Origin: Algiphilus aromaticivorans DG1253
GTDB taxonomy: Bacteria > Pseudomonadota > Gammaproteobacteria > Nevskiales > Nevskiaceae
Assembly (NCBI RefSeq): GCF_000733765.1
Contig: NZ_JPOG01000001.1
Span: forward strand, 1,488,001-1,552,000
Reading direction: 5' to 3'
Length of the DNA: 64,000 nt
Shown: positions 38,444 through 48,155 of the stretch, in pieces
Numbering within the stretch: the stretch's first letter is position 1
Layout of the letters: the number at the start of each line of letters is the position of its first letter
The notes under the pieces: model-generated
What the model saw: the letters and a program-made list of their open reading frames with translations, nothing else
Told to the model about the DNA's origin: nothing
Database searches by the model: none
Made by a program: the position numbers and the translations under genes

Positions 38444-39836
38444 AGGACTCGGCCGCGGCGTCGACCGGCGCAGTCTGCTGCGCGGCATCGCTGCGGCCAG
38501 CACGGGCGCCGGCATGGTCCCGTTGCTGACGGCCTGCGGCGGGCGACCCGAGAGCGGCCGCGCCGACGGCGCGCTCTGGCGGAATTGGTCGGGGCGCGTG
38601 ACAGCGCGCCCGGAACGCTTCTTCCACCCACCGGACGAGGATGCCCTTGTCGAGTTGCTGCGCGGTTACGGCGGCACCATCCGACCGGTGGGCGCCGGCC
38701 ATAGCTTCTCGGCAGTAGCGGCCAGCGACGCAGCGATGGTGGATCTGTCACGGCTGCGCGGCCTGCACAGGCTCGACGCCAAAGCAGGCACTGCCCGCCT
38801 GGGCGCGGGCAGTAGCATCCACGATGCCGCCGCAGCACTCTTCGAGGCCGGTTGTGCCTTCCCCAATCAGGGCGATGTCGACCCGCAGCACATCGGCGGC
38901 GCCATCGCCACCGCCACGCACGGCACCGGCATCGGATTGCCGAGCTTCGCCGACATGGTGCACGGCCTGCGCCTGTGCACAGCCGAGGGGGAGTTTCTCG
39001 AGTTCGGGCCCGACGACCCGCGCCTGCCGGGCGCGGCGACGGCCGTGGGCGCGCTGGGCATCGTCACCGAGGCGACGCTGGCCGTGCAGCCGCGCTACCG
39101 ACTGGCGATGCGCGAGACGACAATGCCGCTGGCCGAGGTCATGCAACAGGCGGAGCGGCTGCGCGAGCAGCATCGCCACTTTGAGTTCTTCGGCTTCTTT
39201 GGAGCGGATACGGCCTTGGTGAAGACGCTCGATCCCACCGACGCCGAGCCCAGCGGCGGAGGCCTGACGCCGCCCGTGAACACGGTGCTGCGCAGTGCCA
39301 GCGAGATCGTGCGCGCCTGGCCGGCCAGCGCCCGTGCCGTGCAGGAAACGTTGACCACCCTCGCCGGCACCACCGAGGCGGTCGACTGGGCGCACCGCAT
39401 CTTCCCGTCGCCACGCGAGGTGCGCTTCAACGAGATGGAATACGCCGTGCCGCTGGAGCGCGGCCTGGAATGCCTGGAAGAGCTGCGAGCGGCCGTCGAC
39501 AAGGCCGGCCACGGCGTGCTCTTCCCCTTCGAGTGCCGTTACGTCGCGGGGGAGACCTCCTGGCTGTCGCCATTCCACACTGCCCCGCGGATGGCGATCT
39601 CGGTGCACCAGTACTGGAAGCGCGACCCGGAGGCGCTCTTCGCCACCGCCGAGCCAGTGCTGCGGCGGTACGGCGGCCGGCCGCACTGGGGCAAGATTCA
39701 CTCACTGGGCGCGCGCGAGTTGGCCGAGCTGTATCCGCGATGGGAGGACTTCCAGCGCCTGCGCCGCGAGCTGGACCCGCGTGGGCGCATGCTCAGCCCC
39801 TATCTTCGGCGGCTCTTCGCGCCGGAGCTTGTGTGA
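38433..39836 (+). CDS. Tat-exported FAD oxidase, aldonolactone-oxidase-like
   Basis: The 467-residue protein starts with a twin-arginine signal (RR at 12-13, DRRSLLRGIAAAS) and has a lipobox-like LTAC ending at Cys35, so it could be a Tat-dependent lipoprotein. The PCMH-type FAD domain has PVGAGHSFS with His90 at the usual covalent flavin position, and GDVDPQHIGGAIATATHGTG. The C-terminal PHWGK motif is typical of L-gulono/D-arabinono-lactone oxidases. Substrate likely a sugar acid, lactone or alditol in the periplasm. ATG 38433 has GGGGAGAG ahead and overlaps the oxoprolinase by 11 bases. Confidence 0.85.
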   Translation: METEGLGRGVDRRSLLRGIAAASTGAGMVPLLTACGGRPESGRADGALWRNWSGRVTARPERFFHPPDEDALVELLRGYGGTIRPVGAGHSFSAVAASDAAMVDLSRLRGLHRLDAKAGTARLGAGSSIHDAAAALFEAGCAFPNQGDVDPQHIGGAIATATHGTGIGLPSFADMVHGLRLCTAEGEFLEFGPDDPRLPGAATAVGALGIVTEATLAVQPRYRLAMRETTMPLAEVMQQAERLREQHRHFEFFGFFGADTALVKTLDPTDAEPSGGGLTPPVNTVLRSASEIVRAWPASARAVQETLTTLAGTTEAVDWAHRIFPSPREVRFNEMEYAVPLERGLECLEELRAAVDKAGHGVLFPFECRYVAGETSWLSPFHTAPRMAISVHQYWKRDPEALFATAEPVLRRYGGRPHWGKIHSLGARELAELYPRWEDFQRLRRELDPRGRMLSPYLRRLFAPELV

Positions 39837-41122
39837 AGCGGCGTCGGCTCATCACCGGTGGATTGGCCGCTTCGGCGTTGATCGGCGGAGGCGCCTGGCT
39901 ACGCCCGGCGGCGCGCGCTGAGCCGCACGATCGCTACTTTGCGGATCTGCAGACCCTGATGCAGCGCGACGGCCCCGGCACGGCCTGTTTGGTGCTGGAC
40001 CTCGATCGGCTCAACCACAATCTCATCGCGCTGCGCGAGAACATGCCGGCCGGCAAGCACTATCGACTGGTCTCCAAGTCGCTGCCCTGTCCCGACCTCA
40101 TCGAGCAGGTGCTGGTAACGATGCACTCGAACCGCATCATGTGCTTTCACCAGCCTTTCGCGAATCTTCTTGCCCGAGACTTTCCGGACAGTGATCTGCT
40201 GCTCGGCAAGCCCATGCCGGTACCGGCAGCCGAGCGCTTCTACCAGCGCCTCCATCCGGGCCGCTTCGATCCGCAGCGCCAGCTGCAGTGGCTGGTCGAT
40301 ACGCCTGCGCGACTGGCCGCCTACGCCGAGCTGGCGCGCGCCCAGAACCTGCGCATGCGTATCAGCATCGAGATCGACGTCGGTCTGCACCGGGGTGGCG
40401 TCGACAACGACAGCGACTTCGTTGCCATGCTGCGCATGCTGCGAGACAACAGCCGGCATCTAAGGCTGTCCGGGTTCATGGGATACGATCCGCACGTCGT
40501 CAAGCTGCCTGCGCCGCTGGGCAGCCCCGATGCCCTGCAACAGCTGGCGAATGCGCGCTATGAGCACTACATTCGTCTGCTGCGCCGGGAGGCGCCGGAC
40601 CTCCTCACGCTGCAGCAGGACCTGCCCATGGTCTTCAACGGTGCCGGCAGCCCGAATTTCGTCCTCCACGACGAGCGCGCGCCCACCAATGACCTCGCCA
40701 TCGGCAGCGCGCTGCTCAAGCCTTCAGATTTCGACCTGCCGACGCTGGAAGCCTTCCGGCCCGCGCTCTGGATCACCACGCCTGTGCTCAAGAGCAGCGC
40801 CGGCCCGGAGCTACCCGGCGTCGAATGGGCGCAATGGCCGGCGCGACTGTGGAACCCGAATCTCACTCGCAGCCACTTCATCTACGGCGGCAACTGGATG
40901 GCCGACGCGCACTCGCCCGCCGGCCTGGCGCCGAATCCCCTCTTTGGTCGGAGCAGCAACCAGGAAATGCTCACCAGCGCGCCGGCAGCCGACCTCGCCC
41001 CGGGAGACTGGGTCTTCCTCCGACCACGCCAATCGGAGGCCCTGATGCTGCAGTTCGGGCCGTTATACGTCGTCCAGGCTGGCGCACTGGTCGATCGCTG
41101 GCCGGTGTTCGTCCCCGCCTGA
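39833..41122 (+). CDS. Tat-exported PLP-dependent alanine-racemase-fold enzyme (DSD1-like)
   Basis: The 429-residue protein has N-terminal MKRRRLITGGLAASALIGGG, a twin-arginine-like signal ending ARA at 29, and then an alanine-racemase TIM barrel. The PLP Lys is K82 in RLVSKSLP. SIEIDVGLHRGG and FMGYDPH are typical of D-threonine aldolase/DSD1 (D-serine dehydratase-like) proteins. Export of a PLP enzyme implies folding in the cytoplasm and Tat transport, as in periplasmic broad-spectrum racemases. The GTG start overlaps the upstream stop (GTGA). Substrate unknown, possibly a D-amino or beta-hydroxy-amino acid. Confidence 0.82.
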   Translation: MKRRRLITGGLAASALIGGGAWLRPAARAEPHDRYFADLQTLMQRDGPGTACLVLDLDRLNHNLIALRENMPAGKHYRLVSKSLPCPDLIEQVLVTMHSNRIMCFHQPFANLLARDFPDSDLLLGKPMPVPAAERFYQRLHPGRFDPQRQLQWLVDTPARLAAYAELARAQNLRMRISIEIDVGLHRGGVDNDSDFVAMLRMLRDNSRHLRLSGFMGYDPHVVKLPAPLGSPDALQQLANARYEHYIRLLRREAPDLLTLQQDLPMVFNGAGSPNFVLHDERAPTNDLAIGSALLKPSDFDLPTLEAFRPALWITTPVLKSSAGPELPGVEWAQWPARLWNPNLTRSHFIYGGNWMADAHSPAGLAPNPLFGRSSNQEMLTSAPAADLAPGDWVFLRPRQSEALMLQFGPLYVVQAGALVDRWPVFVPA

Positions 41123-41181
41123 GCCGCGCCGCCGGCGCCTCGACAAGCGGTACACGGACTGCAAGAGCGTGCGACGAAGGG

Positions 41182-41209
41182 TACAATCCATACCAGATTG
41201 GTTGGAATT
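41182..41209 (+). promoter_or_regulatory. Candidate promoter/operator of the suf operon
   Basis: TACAAT (41182-41187) is a good -10, 30 bases before the regulator start. No clear -35 is seen. Directly over and after it lies an imperfect inverted repeat (41185-41209) whose core CCA-GAT-TGG is flanked by TCCA/TGGA-like arms. It could be the site bound by the Rrf2 regulator it precedes. It does not fit the E. coli IscR type 1 consensus. Confidence 0.45.
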
Positions 41210-41216
41210 GACCCCC

Positions 41217-41681
41217 ATGAAGCTCGGCAAGCTTACAGACTACGCCACCGTGATCCTTACGGAGATGGCACGCGCACCGGAGCAGCGGCGCTCTGCCGTT
41301 GATCTCGCCCAGCGCACGCATGTCGCCGCGCCGACCGTCTCCAAGCTGCTGCGCCAGTTAGCGCAGGCGGGCGTGGTCGAGGCCACGCGCGGCGCCCAGG
41401 GCGGCTATCGCCTGGCGCACGCCCCCGAGCGCATCAGCATCGCCGACGTCGTCAACGTGCTGGAGGGCCCCATCGCGATGACGTCCTGCACGGTGCACGG
41501 CGACGGCTGCCCCATCGACGACCACTGTGGCGTGCGTAGCAACTGGTGGCGCATCAACGCCGCCGTCGAGCGTGCACTGGCCTCGGTGACGCTGGCCGAC
41601 ATGTGCGCGCCGCTGCCGGCTGCCGAGTTCCCGCTGCGGCGCATGCCGCAGGCCCCCTCTTCCGCAACCGCTGGAGCCTGA
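41217..41681 (+). CDS. SUF-associated Rrf2-family Fe-S regulator
   Basis: The 154-residue IscR-like repressor has a winged helix at 1-70 (KLTDYATVILTEMAR; HVAAPTVSKLLRQLAQAGVVEATRG), then Cys91, Cys98 and Cys104 (SCTVHGDGCPIDDHC), which bind a [2Fe-2S] or similar cluster. Members at the head of suf operons sense cluster status and repress the operon when clusters are plentiful. It sits four bases upstream of sufB. An earlier in-frame ATG (41169) overlaps the promoter. Confidence 0.9.
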   Translation: MKLGKLTDYATVILTEMARAPEQRRSAVDLAQRTHVAAPTVSKLLRQLAQAGVVEATRGAQGGYRLAHAPERISIADVVNVLEGPIAMTSCTVHGDGCPIDDHCGVRSNWWRINAAVERALASVTLADMCAPLPAAEFPLRRMPQAPSSATAGA

Positions 41682-41684
41682 GCC

Positions 41685-43133
<1,449 letters not shown>

Positions 43134-43139
43134 TCGGTC

Positions 43140-43550
43140 TTGGAACCACAGATTTCACAGATTGCCGCAGCTTCTTCCGAGAAGCGTGATCCGGAAACCT
43201 TCGCAGTCATCGATGCGGCAATGGAGGCCCATCGCGAGCTCGGAAGCGGCTTTCTCGAAGCGGTCTACCAGGACGCGCTGGAACACGAGTTGACCATGCG
43301 TGAAATATCTTTTCGCAGTCAGGCTCCACTGCCGATTCATTACAAGGGCGCGCCCCTGCGGACGAACTACCGCGCCGATCTAATCTGCTTCGACAGCATC
43401 ATTGTCGAGTTGAAGACTGTCGATCAGCTCGGTGCGCCCGATCAGGCGCAAGCCATCAATTACCTAAAAGCCACTGGCTTGAAGAAGGCGCTATTGCTCA
43501 ACTTCAAGCCATCCAGTCTGCAATACCGGCGCATCGTTCATCGCCTTTAA
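43140..43550 (+). CDS. GxxExxY-family protein (PD-(D/E)XK-like), inside suf
   Basis: The 136-residue protein has the name-giving motif G37-F-L-E40-A-V-Y43 and a nuclease-like D80-x9-E90-x-K92 (RADLICFDSIIVELKTV). GxxExxY proteins are small, probably PD-(D/E)XK-like, and occur in many copies in some genomes without assigned function. The start is TTG 43140, so the first eight codons lie in the left inverted repeat. A likely alternative is the ATG at 43221 inside DAAMEAHREL. Base composition looks less GC-rich than the flanking suf genes. This gene is not part of known Suf machinery. Confidence 0.85.
   Translation: MEPQISQIAAASSEKRDPETFAVIDAAMEAHRELGSGFLEAVYQDALEHELTMREISFRSQAPLPIHYKGAPLRTNYRADLICFDSIIVELKTVDQLGAPDQAQAINYLKATGLKKALLLNFKPSSLQYRRIVHRL
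43142..43164 (+). repeat. Left inverted repeat of the GxxExxY cassette
   Basis: It contains CCACAGATTTCACAGATTG, with internal tandem CACAGATT units. The TTG start and first codons of the GxxExxY gene overlap it. The right copy at 43558-43580 is its reverse complement with three transitions. Confidence 0.8.
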
Positions 43551-43557
43551 ATCTTTC

Positions 43558-43580
43558 CAATCTGCGAAATCTGCGGTTCT
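43558..43580 (-). repeat. Right inverted repeat of the GxxExxY cassette
   Basis: Reverse complement: ACCGCAGATTTCGCAGATTG at its core, matching the left repeat at 20 of 23 positions overall. It ends just before the sufC start, so the bases that would normally hold the sufC ribosome site derive from the element. No clear Shine-Dalgarno is left. Confidence 0.8.
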
Positions 43581-43584
43581 AACC

Positions 43585-44334
43585 ATGCTCGAAATCAAGA
43601 ATCTCCACGCCAGCATCCACGACGAGCCCATCCTCAAGGGCCTGGATCTGAGCATCAACGCCGGCGAGGTCCACGCCATCATGGGCCCCAACGGCGCCGG
43701 CAAGTCCACGCTCGGCCACGTGCTGGCCGGACGCGAGGGCTACGACGCCACCGAAGGTAGTGTCACGCTGGACGACCGCGATCTGCTCAAGATGGACACC
43801 GCCGAGCGCGCCTCGGCCGGGCTCTTCCTGGGCTTCCAATACCCGGTGGAAATCCCGGGCGTCAGCAATATCCAATTCCTGCGCGCAGCCTACAACGCTC
43901 AGCGCAAGGCTCGCGGCGAGGAAGAGCTCGACGCCATGGCCTTCCTCAAGCATGTGCGCCAGCACCTCGACACGGTCGGCATGGACAAGGACATGCTCCA
44001 CCGGGGCGTGAACGAGGGCTTTTCTGGCGGCGAGAAGAAGCGCAACGAGATTCTGCAAATGCTTGTGCTCGGACCGCGCATGATCATCCTCGACGAGACC
44101 GACTCCGGCCTGGATATCGATGCGCTGAAGACCGTTGCGCAAGGCATCAACACCATGCGCGGCCCCGAGCGCGCCATCCTGCTCATCACGCACTATCAGC
44201 GCCTGCTCGACTACGTCGAGCCGGACCGCGTACATGTGCTGGCCGAGGGCCGCATCAGCAAGAGCGGTGGCCCGGATCTGGCGCGCGAGCTCGAGGCCCA
44301 CGGCTACGCCGGCATCGAGAACAGCGCGGCATGA
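43585..44334 (+). CDS. sufC: Fe-S cluster assembly ATPase SufC
   Basis: The 249-residue ABC-type ATPase has Walker A GPNGAGKST (35-43), the family signature FSGGEKKRNEILQM, Walker B IILDETDSGLD and switch His in LITHYQRLL. SufC dimerises on SufB-SufD and drives remodelling for cluster assembly. It starts five bases after the GxxExxY cassette and lacks a good ribosome site, so its expression may be altered by the insertion. It overlaps sufD by ATGA. Confidence 0.97.
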   Translation: MLEIKNLHASIHDEPILKGLDLSINAGEVHAIMGPNGAGKSTLGHVLAGREGYDATEGSVTLDDRDLLKMDTAERASAGLFLGFQYPVEIPGVSNIQFLRAAYNAQRKARGEEELDAMAFLKHVRQHLDTVGMDKDMLHRGVNEGFSGGEKKRNEILQMLVLGPRMIILDETDSGLDIDALKTVAQGINTMRGPERAILLITHYQRLLDYVEPDRVHVLAEGRISKSGGPDLARELEAHGYAGIENSAA

Positions 44335-45509
44335 GCCTGACCGACCAACTCCAGCCTCTCTTCGAGCGCCTGCCAGAGGACAAGCGCGCGGCGCGCCGTG
44401 CTTTCTGGGATCGGCTCGTCGCGGAAGGCTTTCCAGGCACGAAGCATGAGCGCTGGCGCTTTACCGATCTCGCCGGCGCAGTGGCCGAGCCGCCGACGAG
44501 CCCGGGCCCGGCGCAGATCGAGCTGCCGAGCTTTGAGGGCTTGCGGCGCGTGGGCTTCATCAACGGACACACCCAGAGTGTCGATGACCGCGAGCGCCTC
44601 GAGGCGCCGGCAACGTCGGTGAGCGATCCCAGCGACCTGGTCAATGCCGCACTCGCCGCCTCGGGCTTGCAGTGGCAACCCGAGGGCGATGACACGGCAC
44701 TGCATCTCTGCACGCGCAGCACCGAAGGTTCGGTGCATCTGCGCCATCGCATCCACGTTCCGACCGGCGCCCACGCCGTGCTCTACTGGGACGATCTCGC
44801 CGAGACGGATGCCGACTTCGGCACGCAGACGCTGGAGATCCAGCTCGACGACAACGCCCGGCTCGACGTGGCGCGCAGCCACCTCAACAACGCCGGTGGA
44901 CCGCAGTTGCTGCGCAGCGAGGCGCGACTTGCGGCGGGAGCGACGTTGAACATGACGGGCTTTGACGCCGGCTCCGGCTTGAGCCGACACAACCTGCAGA
45001 TCATGCTCGACGCGCCTGGGGCACGGGTCCTCCTCAATGGTGTTTACGCACCCTTCGCCAAGGGCCACATCGACACCTTCGCCAGTGTCGACCACGCCAG
45101 TCGCGAGACCGTCAGCCGCATGCACTTCCGCGGCCTCGGAATGGAAAAGGGCACTGGCCTGCTGACCGGGCGCGTGCACGTGCATCGCGACGCGCAGAGG
45201 GCCGACTCGGACCAGCAGCTCGCCGGGCTGTTGCTCTCGCCGAAGGCACGCATCAACGCCAAGCCTGAGCTGGAGATCTACGCCGACGACGTCGTCTGCG
45301 CGCACGGTAATGCCATCGGCCAGATTGACGAGAACGCCCTGCACTATCTGCAGACACGCGGCATTGACCGCGCCACGGCGCGCGCGATGCTAATCAGCGG
45401 CTTTGCGGCCGAGACCCTCGCCTTTCCCGCGAACGAGGGTGCACACGCGGATCTGCTCAAGGCGCTGGACAACGCGCTACAGCACGCCGACTGGAGCGAG
45501 ACGCCGTGA
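44331..45509 (+). CDS. sufD: Fe-S cluster assembly protein SufD
   Basis: SufD (392 residues) is the SufB paralogue in the SufBC2D scaffold. The C-terminal beta-helix signature is present: KGHIDTFASVDHASRETVSRMHFRGLGMEKGTGLLTGRVHVHRDAQ, then QQLAGLLLSPKARINAKPELEIYADDVVCAHGNAIG with the conserved CAHG. The N-terminus begins with a helical segment carrying KHERWRFTDL. Overlaps on both sides (ATGA with sufC and GTGA with sufS) indicate coupled translation. Confidence 0.96.
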   Translation: MSLTDQLQPLFERLPEDKRAARRAFWDRLVAEGFPGTKHERWRFTDLAGAVAEPPTSPGPAQIELPSFEGLRRVGFINGHTQSVDDRERLEAPATSVSDPSDLVNAALAASGLQWQPEGDDTALHLCTRSTEGSVHLRHRIHVPTGAHAVLYWDDLAETDADFGTQTLEIQLDDNARLDVARSHLNNAGGPQLLRSEARLAAGATLNMTGFDAGSGLSRHNLQIMLDAPGARVLLNGVYAPFAKGHIDTFASVDHASRETVSRMHFRGLGMEKGTGLLTGRVHVHRDAQRADSDQQLAGLLLSPKARINAKPELEIYADDVVCAHGNAIGQIDENALHYLQTRGIDRATARAMLISGFAAETLAFPANEGAHADLLKALDNALQHADWSETP

Positions 45510-46750
45510 ATGCTCCCGATACCCTTACCGCCCCTATCGACGTAGCCGCCGTGCGCACGCAGTTCCCGGTGCTCGCCCAGCGCGTGCACGAGGACAAGCG
45601 CCTGGCCTACCTCGACAATGCCGCCACCACGCAGAAGCCCGAAGCGGTGCTGAAGGTGATCGACGGCTACTACCGCTTTGATAACAGCAATGTCCACCGC
45701 GGAGTGCACGCGCTGGCCGCGCGCGCCACGCAGGCCTACGAAGACGCCCGCGCCACCATCGCCCGCTTCTGCGGCCACACCCCGGAAGCCACGGTCTTCA
45801 CACGCGGCACTACCGAGGCCATCAATCTGGTCGCCTACAGCTATCTGCTGCCCAAGCTCGAAGCGGGCGACGAGATCCTGCTCACCGAGATGGAGCACCA
45901 CGCCAACATCGTGCCCTGGCAGCTCGTCGCCGAGCGCACGGGCGCGAAGATCGTGGTCGCGCCGGTGCGCGATGACGGCAGCCTGGATATCGACACCTGG
46001 CGGGAACGACTCGGCCCGCGCACACGCATGGCCGCCTTCGTGCACGTCTCGAACACCCTCGGCACGGTGAATCCGATCGCCGAAATGGTCGAGATGGCAC
46101 GCGCCGCCGGCGTGCTCACCCTCATCGATGGCGCCCAGGCTGTTGCGCATATTCCACTGAATTTTCATGATCTTGGTGCAGACTTCTATAGCTTTTCCTC
46201 ACACAAGCTCTACGGCCCGACCGGCTTCGGCGTGCTGCTGGCGAAGCCGGAGCATCTCGACGCCATGCCGCCCTGGCAGGGCGGCGGCGACATGATCGAT
46301 ACCGTCAGCTTCGAGGGCACGACCTTCGCCGAGCCGCCAGCGCGCTTCGAGGCCGGCACGCCGCATATCGCTGGCGCGATCGGCTGCGCAGCGGCCATCG
46401 ACTGGGTGTCGGGGGTCGGCCTCGACGCCGCGCGCGCCCACGAGACGCATCTGCTCGAACAGACCATGAGCGCCATCGCCGATATTCCGGGCCTGCGCGT
46501 GCTGGGCACCGCGCCGGACAAGGCGGCGATCATCGCCTTCAACCTCGACGGGGCCCACGCCTCGGATATCAGCTCGCTGCTCGATATGCAGGGTGTGGCC
46601 GTGCGCGTCGGTCACCACTGCACGATGCCGCTGCACAGCCGCTTCGGTCTCACCGGCAGCGCGCGCGCCTCCTTCGCCATCTACAACGACGACGAAGACG
46701 TCGCCCAGTTCGCCGCGGCGCTGCGCAAGGCCGCCAAGATGCTGGGCTAA
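45506..46750 (+). CDS. sufS: Cysteine desulfurase SufS
   Basis: The 414-residue PLP enzyme takes sulfur from cysteine for cluster assembly. The PLP Lys is K234 in FSSHKLYGPTG, and the persulfide Cys is C372 in VGHHCTMPLHSRF. Other signatures include YLDNAATTQKP, and RGTTEAINLVAYSY in the PLP site. It starts at a GTG overlapping the sufD stop. No sufE, sufU or sufA gene follows in the window, so the sulfur acceptor must be elsewhere. Confidence 0.96.
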   Translation: MNAPDTLTAPIDVAAVRTQFPVLAQRVHEDKRLAYLDNAATTQKPEAVLKVIDGYYRFDNSNVHRGVHALAARATQAYEDARATIARFCGHTPEATVFTRGTTEAINLVAYSYLLPKLEAGDEILLTEMEHHANIVPWQLVAERTGAKIVVAPVRDDGSLDIDTWRERLGPRTRMAAFVHVSNTLGTVNPIAEMVEMARAAGVLTLIDGAQAVAHIPLNFHDLGADFYSFSSHKLYGPTGFGVLLAKPEHLDAMPPWQGGGDMIDTVSFEGTTFAEPPARFEAGTPHIAGAIGCAAAIDWVSGVGLDAARAHETHLLEQTMSAIADIPGLRVLGTAPDKAAIIAFNLDGAHASDISSLLDMQGVAVRVGHHCTMPLHSRFGLTGSARASFAIYNDDEDVAQFAAALRKAAKMLG

Positions 46751-46760
46751 GGCACACATA

Positions 46761-46781
46761 CACCGGCCCCGCCAGCCGGTG
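46761..46781. terminator. Stem-loop between convergent sufS and amine oxidase genes
   Basis: A 7-bp perfect stem (CACCGGC/GCCGGTG) and 7-base loop sit 10 bases after the sufS stop in the 58-base convergent gap. There is no T-run on either side; a weak or Rho-assisted end is possible. Confidence 0.45.
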
Positions 46782-46808
46782 CAATCAGCCGACGCTGTCA
46801 GCCGTAGA

Positions 46809-48155
46809 TCAGGCCATCGCTTCCAGGACTTCCGCCGCCGCGCGCTCGCCGGAGTTCAGCGCGCCCTCGATGTAGCCGCACCAGGCCTCCGCAGTCTCGG
46901 TACCGGCCCAGTGCACGGCGCCGCAGGGCTCGCGAAGCGCCGGGCCCAACCGGCTGAGGGTGCCCGGCGTGGGCACGCCGGTATAACAGCCGCGGCTCCA
47001 GGGATCGGCTATCCAGTCCTGGTCGACGTAGTCGAGCGGCTCCGCGGCTTGTGCACCGAATGCAGCGACGAGGCTGTCGATGACCGCGCAGCGACGGGCC
47101 TCGGCTTGGCCACTCCAGCGCACCGCCTCGGTGCCGTCGATGAAGCCCACTAGCGCACCGCAACTGCCGTCGGCCGGCGAGTTGTCGAAGACCGGGCTGA
47201 ACACGGCCGAACTGCCGACGTACTCGCCGGACAGGCCCTGTTCGCGCCAGAAGGGACGCTCGTAGGCGATCTGGCACTTGATGACCGAGCCCATCGGCAT
47301 GCGCTGGGCGAGCTGCTCACGCGCCGCGCTGATGCCCTGCATCGCGATGCGCCCGGACAGTGCCGGCGCCATGGCGACGATGAGCCGCCGCGCGCGATAG
47401 GTGACGCCGTCGGCGCGCACGCTGACGCCCTCCGCGTCCTGATCCACCGCCTGCACAGGTGTGGACAGGCGCAGCTGCGCCTGCAGGGGCTCGGCGAGAT
47501 GGCGTGCCAACGCGTGCATGCCGCCATCGACGGTCGCGGCCTGTGCGCCGTCGGTGGTGCTGGTGAGTGCCTCGACGCTGCCATTGGCAGCCAGATAGTG
47601 CAGAAAGGCCAGCATGGAGAGCTGATCCGGTTCGACGCAAAACACCGCACGCGTCGCCACGTCAAAGAGTGCGCGGCCGCCCGCTGTAGGCAGATTCCGG
47701 TTGCGCCACTGCGCGACAGTGCACGCGTCCAACTGCTCGGCGTCTGCCGCAGTCCAGGGCGCGGCGGCGGACACACGCTGCTGCAGCCGCCGCAGGCGCC
47801 ACAGCGCCCAGCCCATGCCCAGCAGTGCCCCCGGTGAGACCGGTGGAATCAGCCCGCGGTAGCGGCGCTGACGACCGCCAGCAGCGAGCAGCTTCTGGCC
47901 TTCGGTGTACTGCGGCAGCAAGGGACGCCCGGCCTCGCCGGCCAGCATCGAGAGTCGCTCGTGGCCGACCCCAACCCATTGCCCACCAAGATCGATAGTA
48001 CGACCCGCAAGCTCGCCCGGCATGACACGACCGCCGACGCGATCGCGCGCCTCCAGCAGCAGCACCCGGCAGCCGGCGGAGCGAAGCCGCTGCGCCGCCG
48101 CCAGCCCCGCGAAGCCGGCACCCAGCACGATGACATCCGAATCGACATCGTTCAT
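46809..48155 (-). CDS. FAD-dependent amine oxidase (flavin monoamine oxidase family)
   Basis: The 448-residue flavoenzyme has dinucleotide motif VIVLGAGFAGLAAAQRL (9-25), GGRVMPGELAG and GGQWVG near the active site, FSPVFDNSPADG, and the C-terminal VHWAGTETAEAWCGYIEGALNSGERAAAEVL that closes the FAD site. This is the MAO/PAO family, and the substrate amine is unknown. There is no signal peptide, so it is probably cytoplasmic. It overlaps the upstream TetR gene by ATGA, so the regulator probably controls it. Confidence 0.9.
   Translation of the reverse strand: MNDVDSDVIVLGAGFAGLAAAQRLRSAGCRVLLLEARDRVGGRVMPGELAGRTIDLGGQWVGVGHERLSMLAGEAGRPLLPQYTEGQKLLAAGGRQRRYRGLIPPVSPGALLGMGWALWRLRRLQQRVSAAAPWTAADAEQLDACTVAQWRNRNLPTAGGRALFDVATRAVFCVEPDQLSMLAFLHYLAANGSVEALTSTTDGAQAATVDGGMHALARHLAEPLQAQLRLSTPVQAVDQDAEGVSVRADGVTYRARRLIVAMAPALSGRIAMQGISAAREQLAQRMPMGSVIKCQIAYERPFWREQGLSGEYVGSSAVFSPVFDNSPADGSCGALVGFIDGTEAVRWSGQAEARRCAVIDSLVAAFGAQAAEPLDYVDQDWIADPWSRGCYTGVPTPGTLSRLGPALREPCGAVHWAGTETAEAWCGYIEGALNSGERAAAEVLEAMA

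Larger units (their letters stand above)
43142..43580. mobile_element. Inverted-repeat-framed GxxExxY cassette
   Basis: The GxxExxY gene is framed by 23-base inverted repeats at 43142-43164 and 43558-43580. On comparison 20 of 23 positions match, and the three differences are transitions. The unit starts nine bases after the sufB stop and ends five bases before the sufC ATG, almost exactly filling the intergenic space. No target duplication is obvious and no transposase is encoded, so movement in trans or inheritance as a passive cassette is inferred. Confidence 0.7.

Noticed and set aside
41185-41209. E. coli-type IscR site at the suf promoter
   Set aside because: The inverted repeat does not match the type 1 consensus. 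It is reported only as a generic candidate operator.
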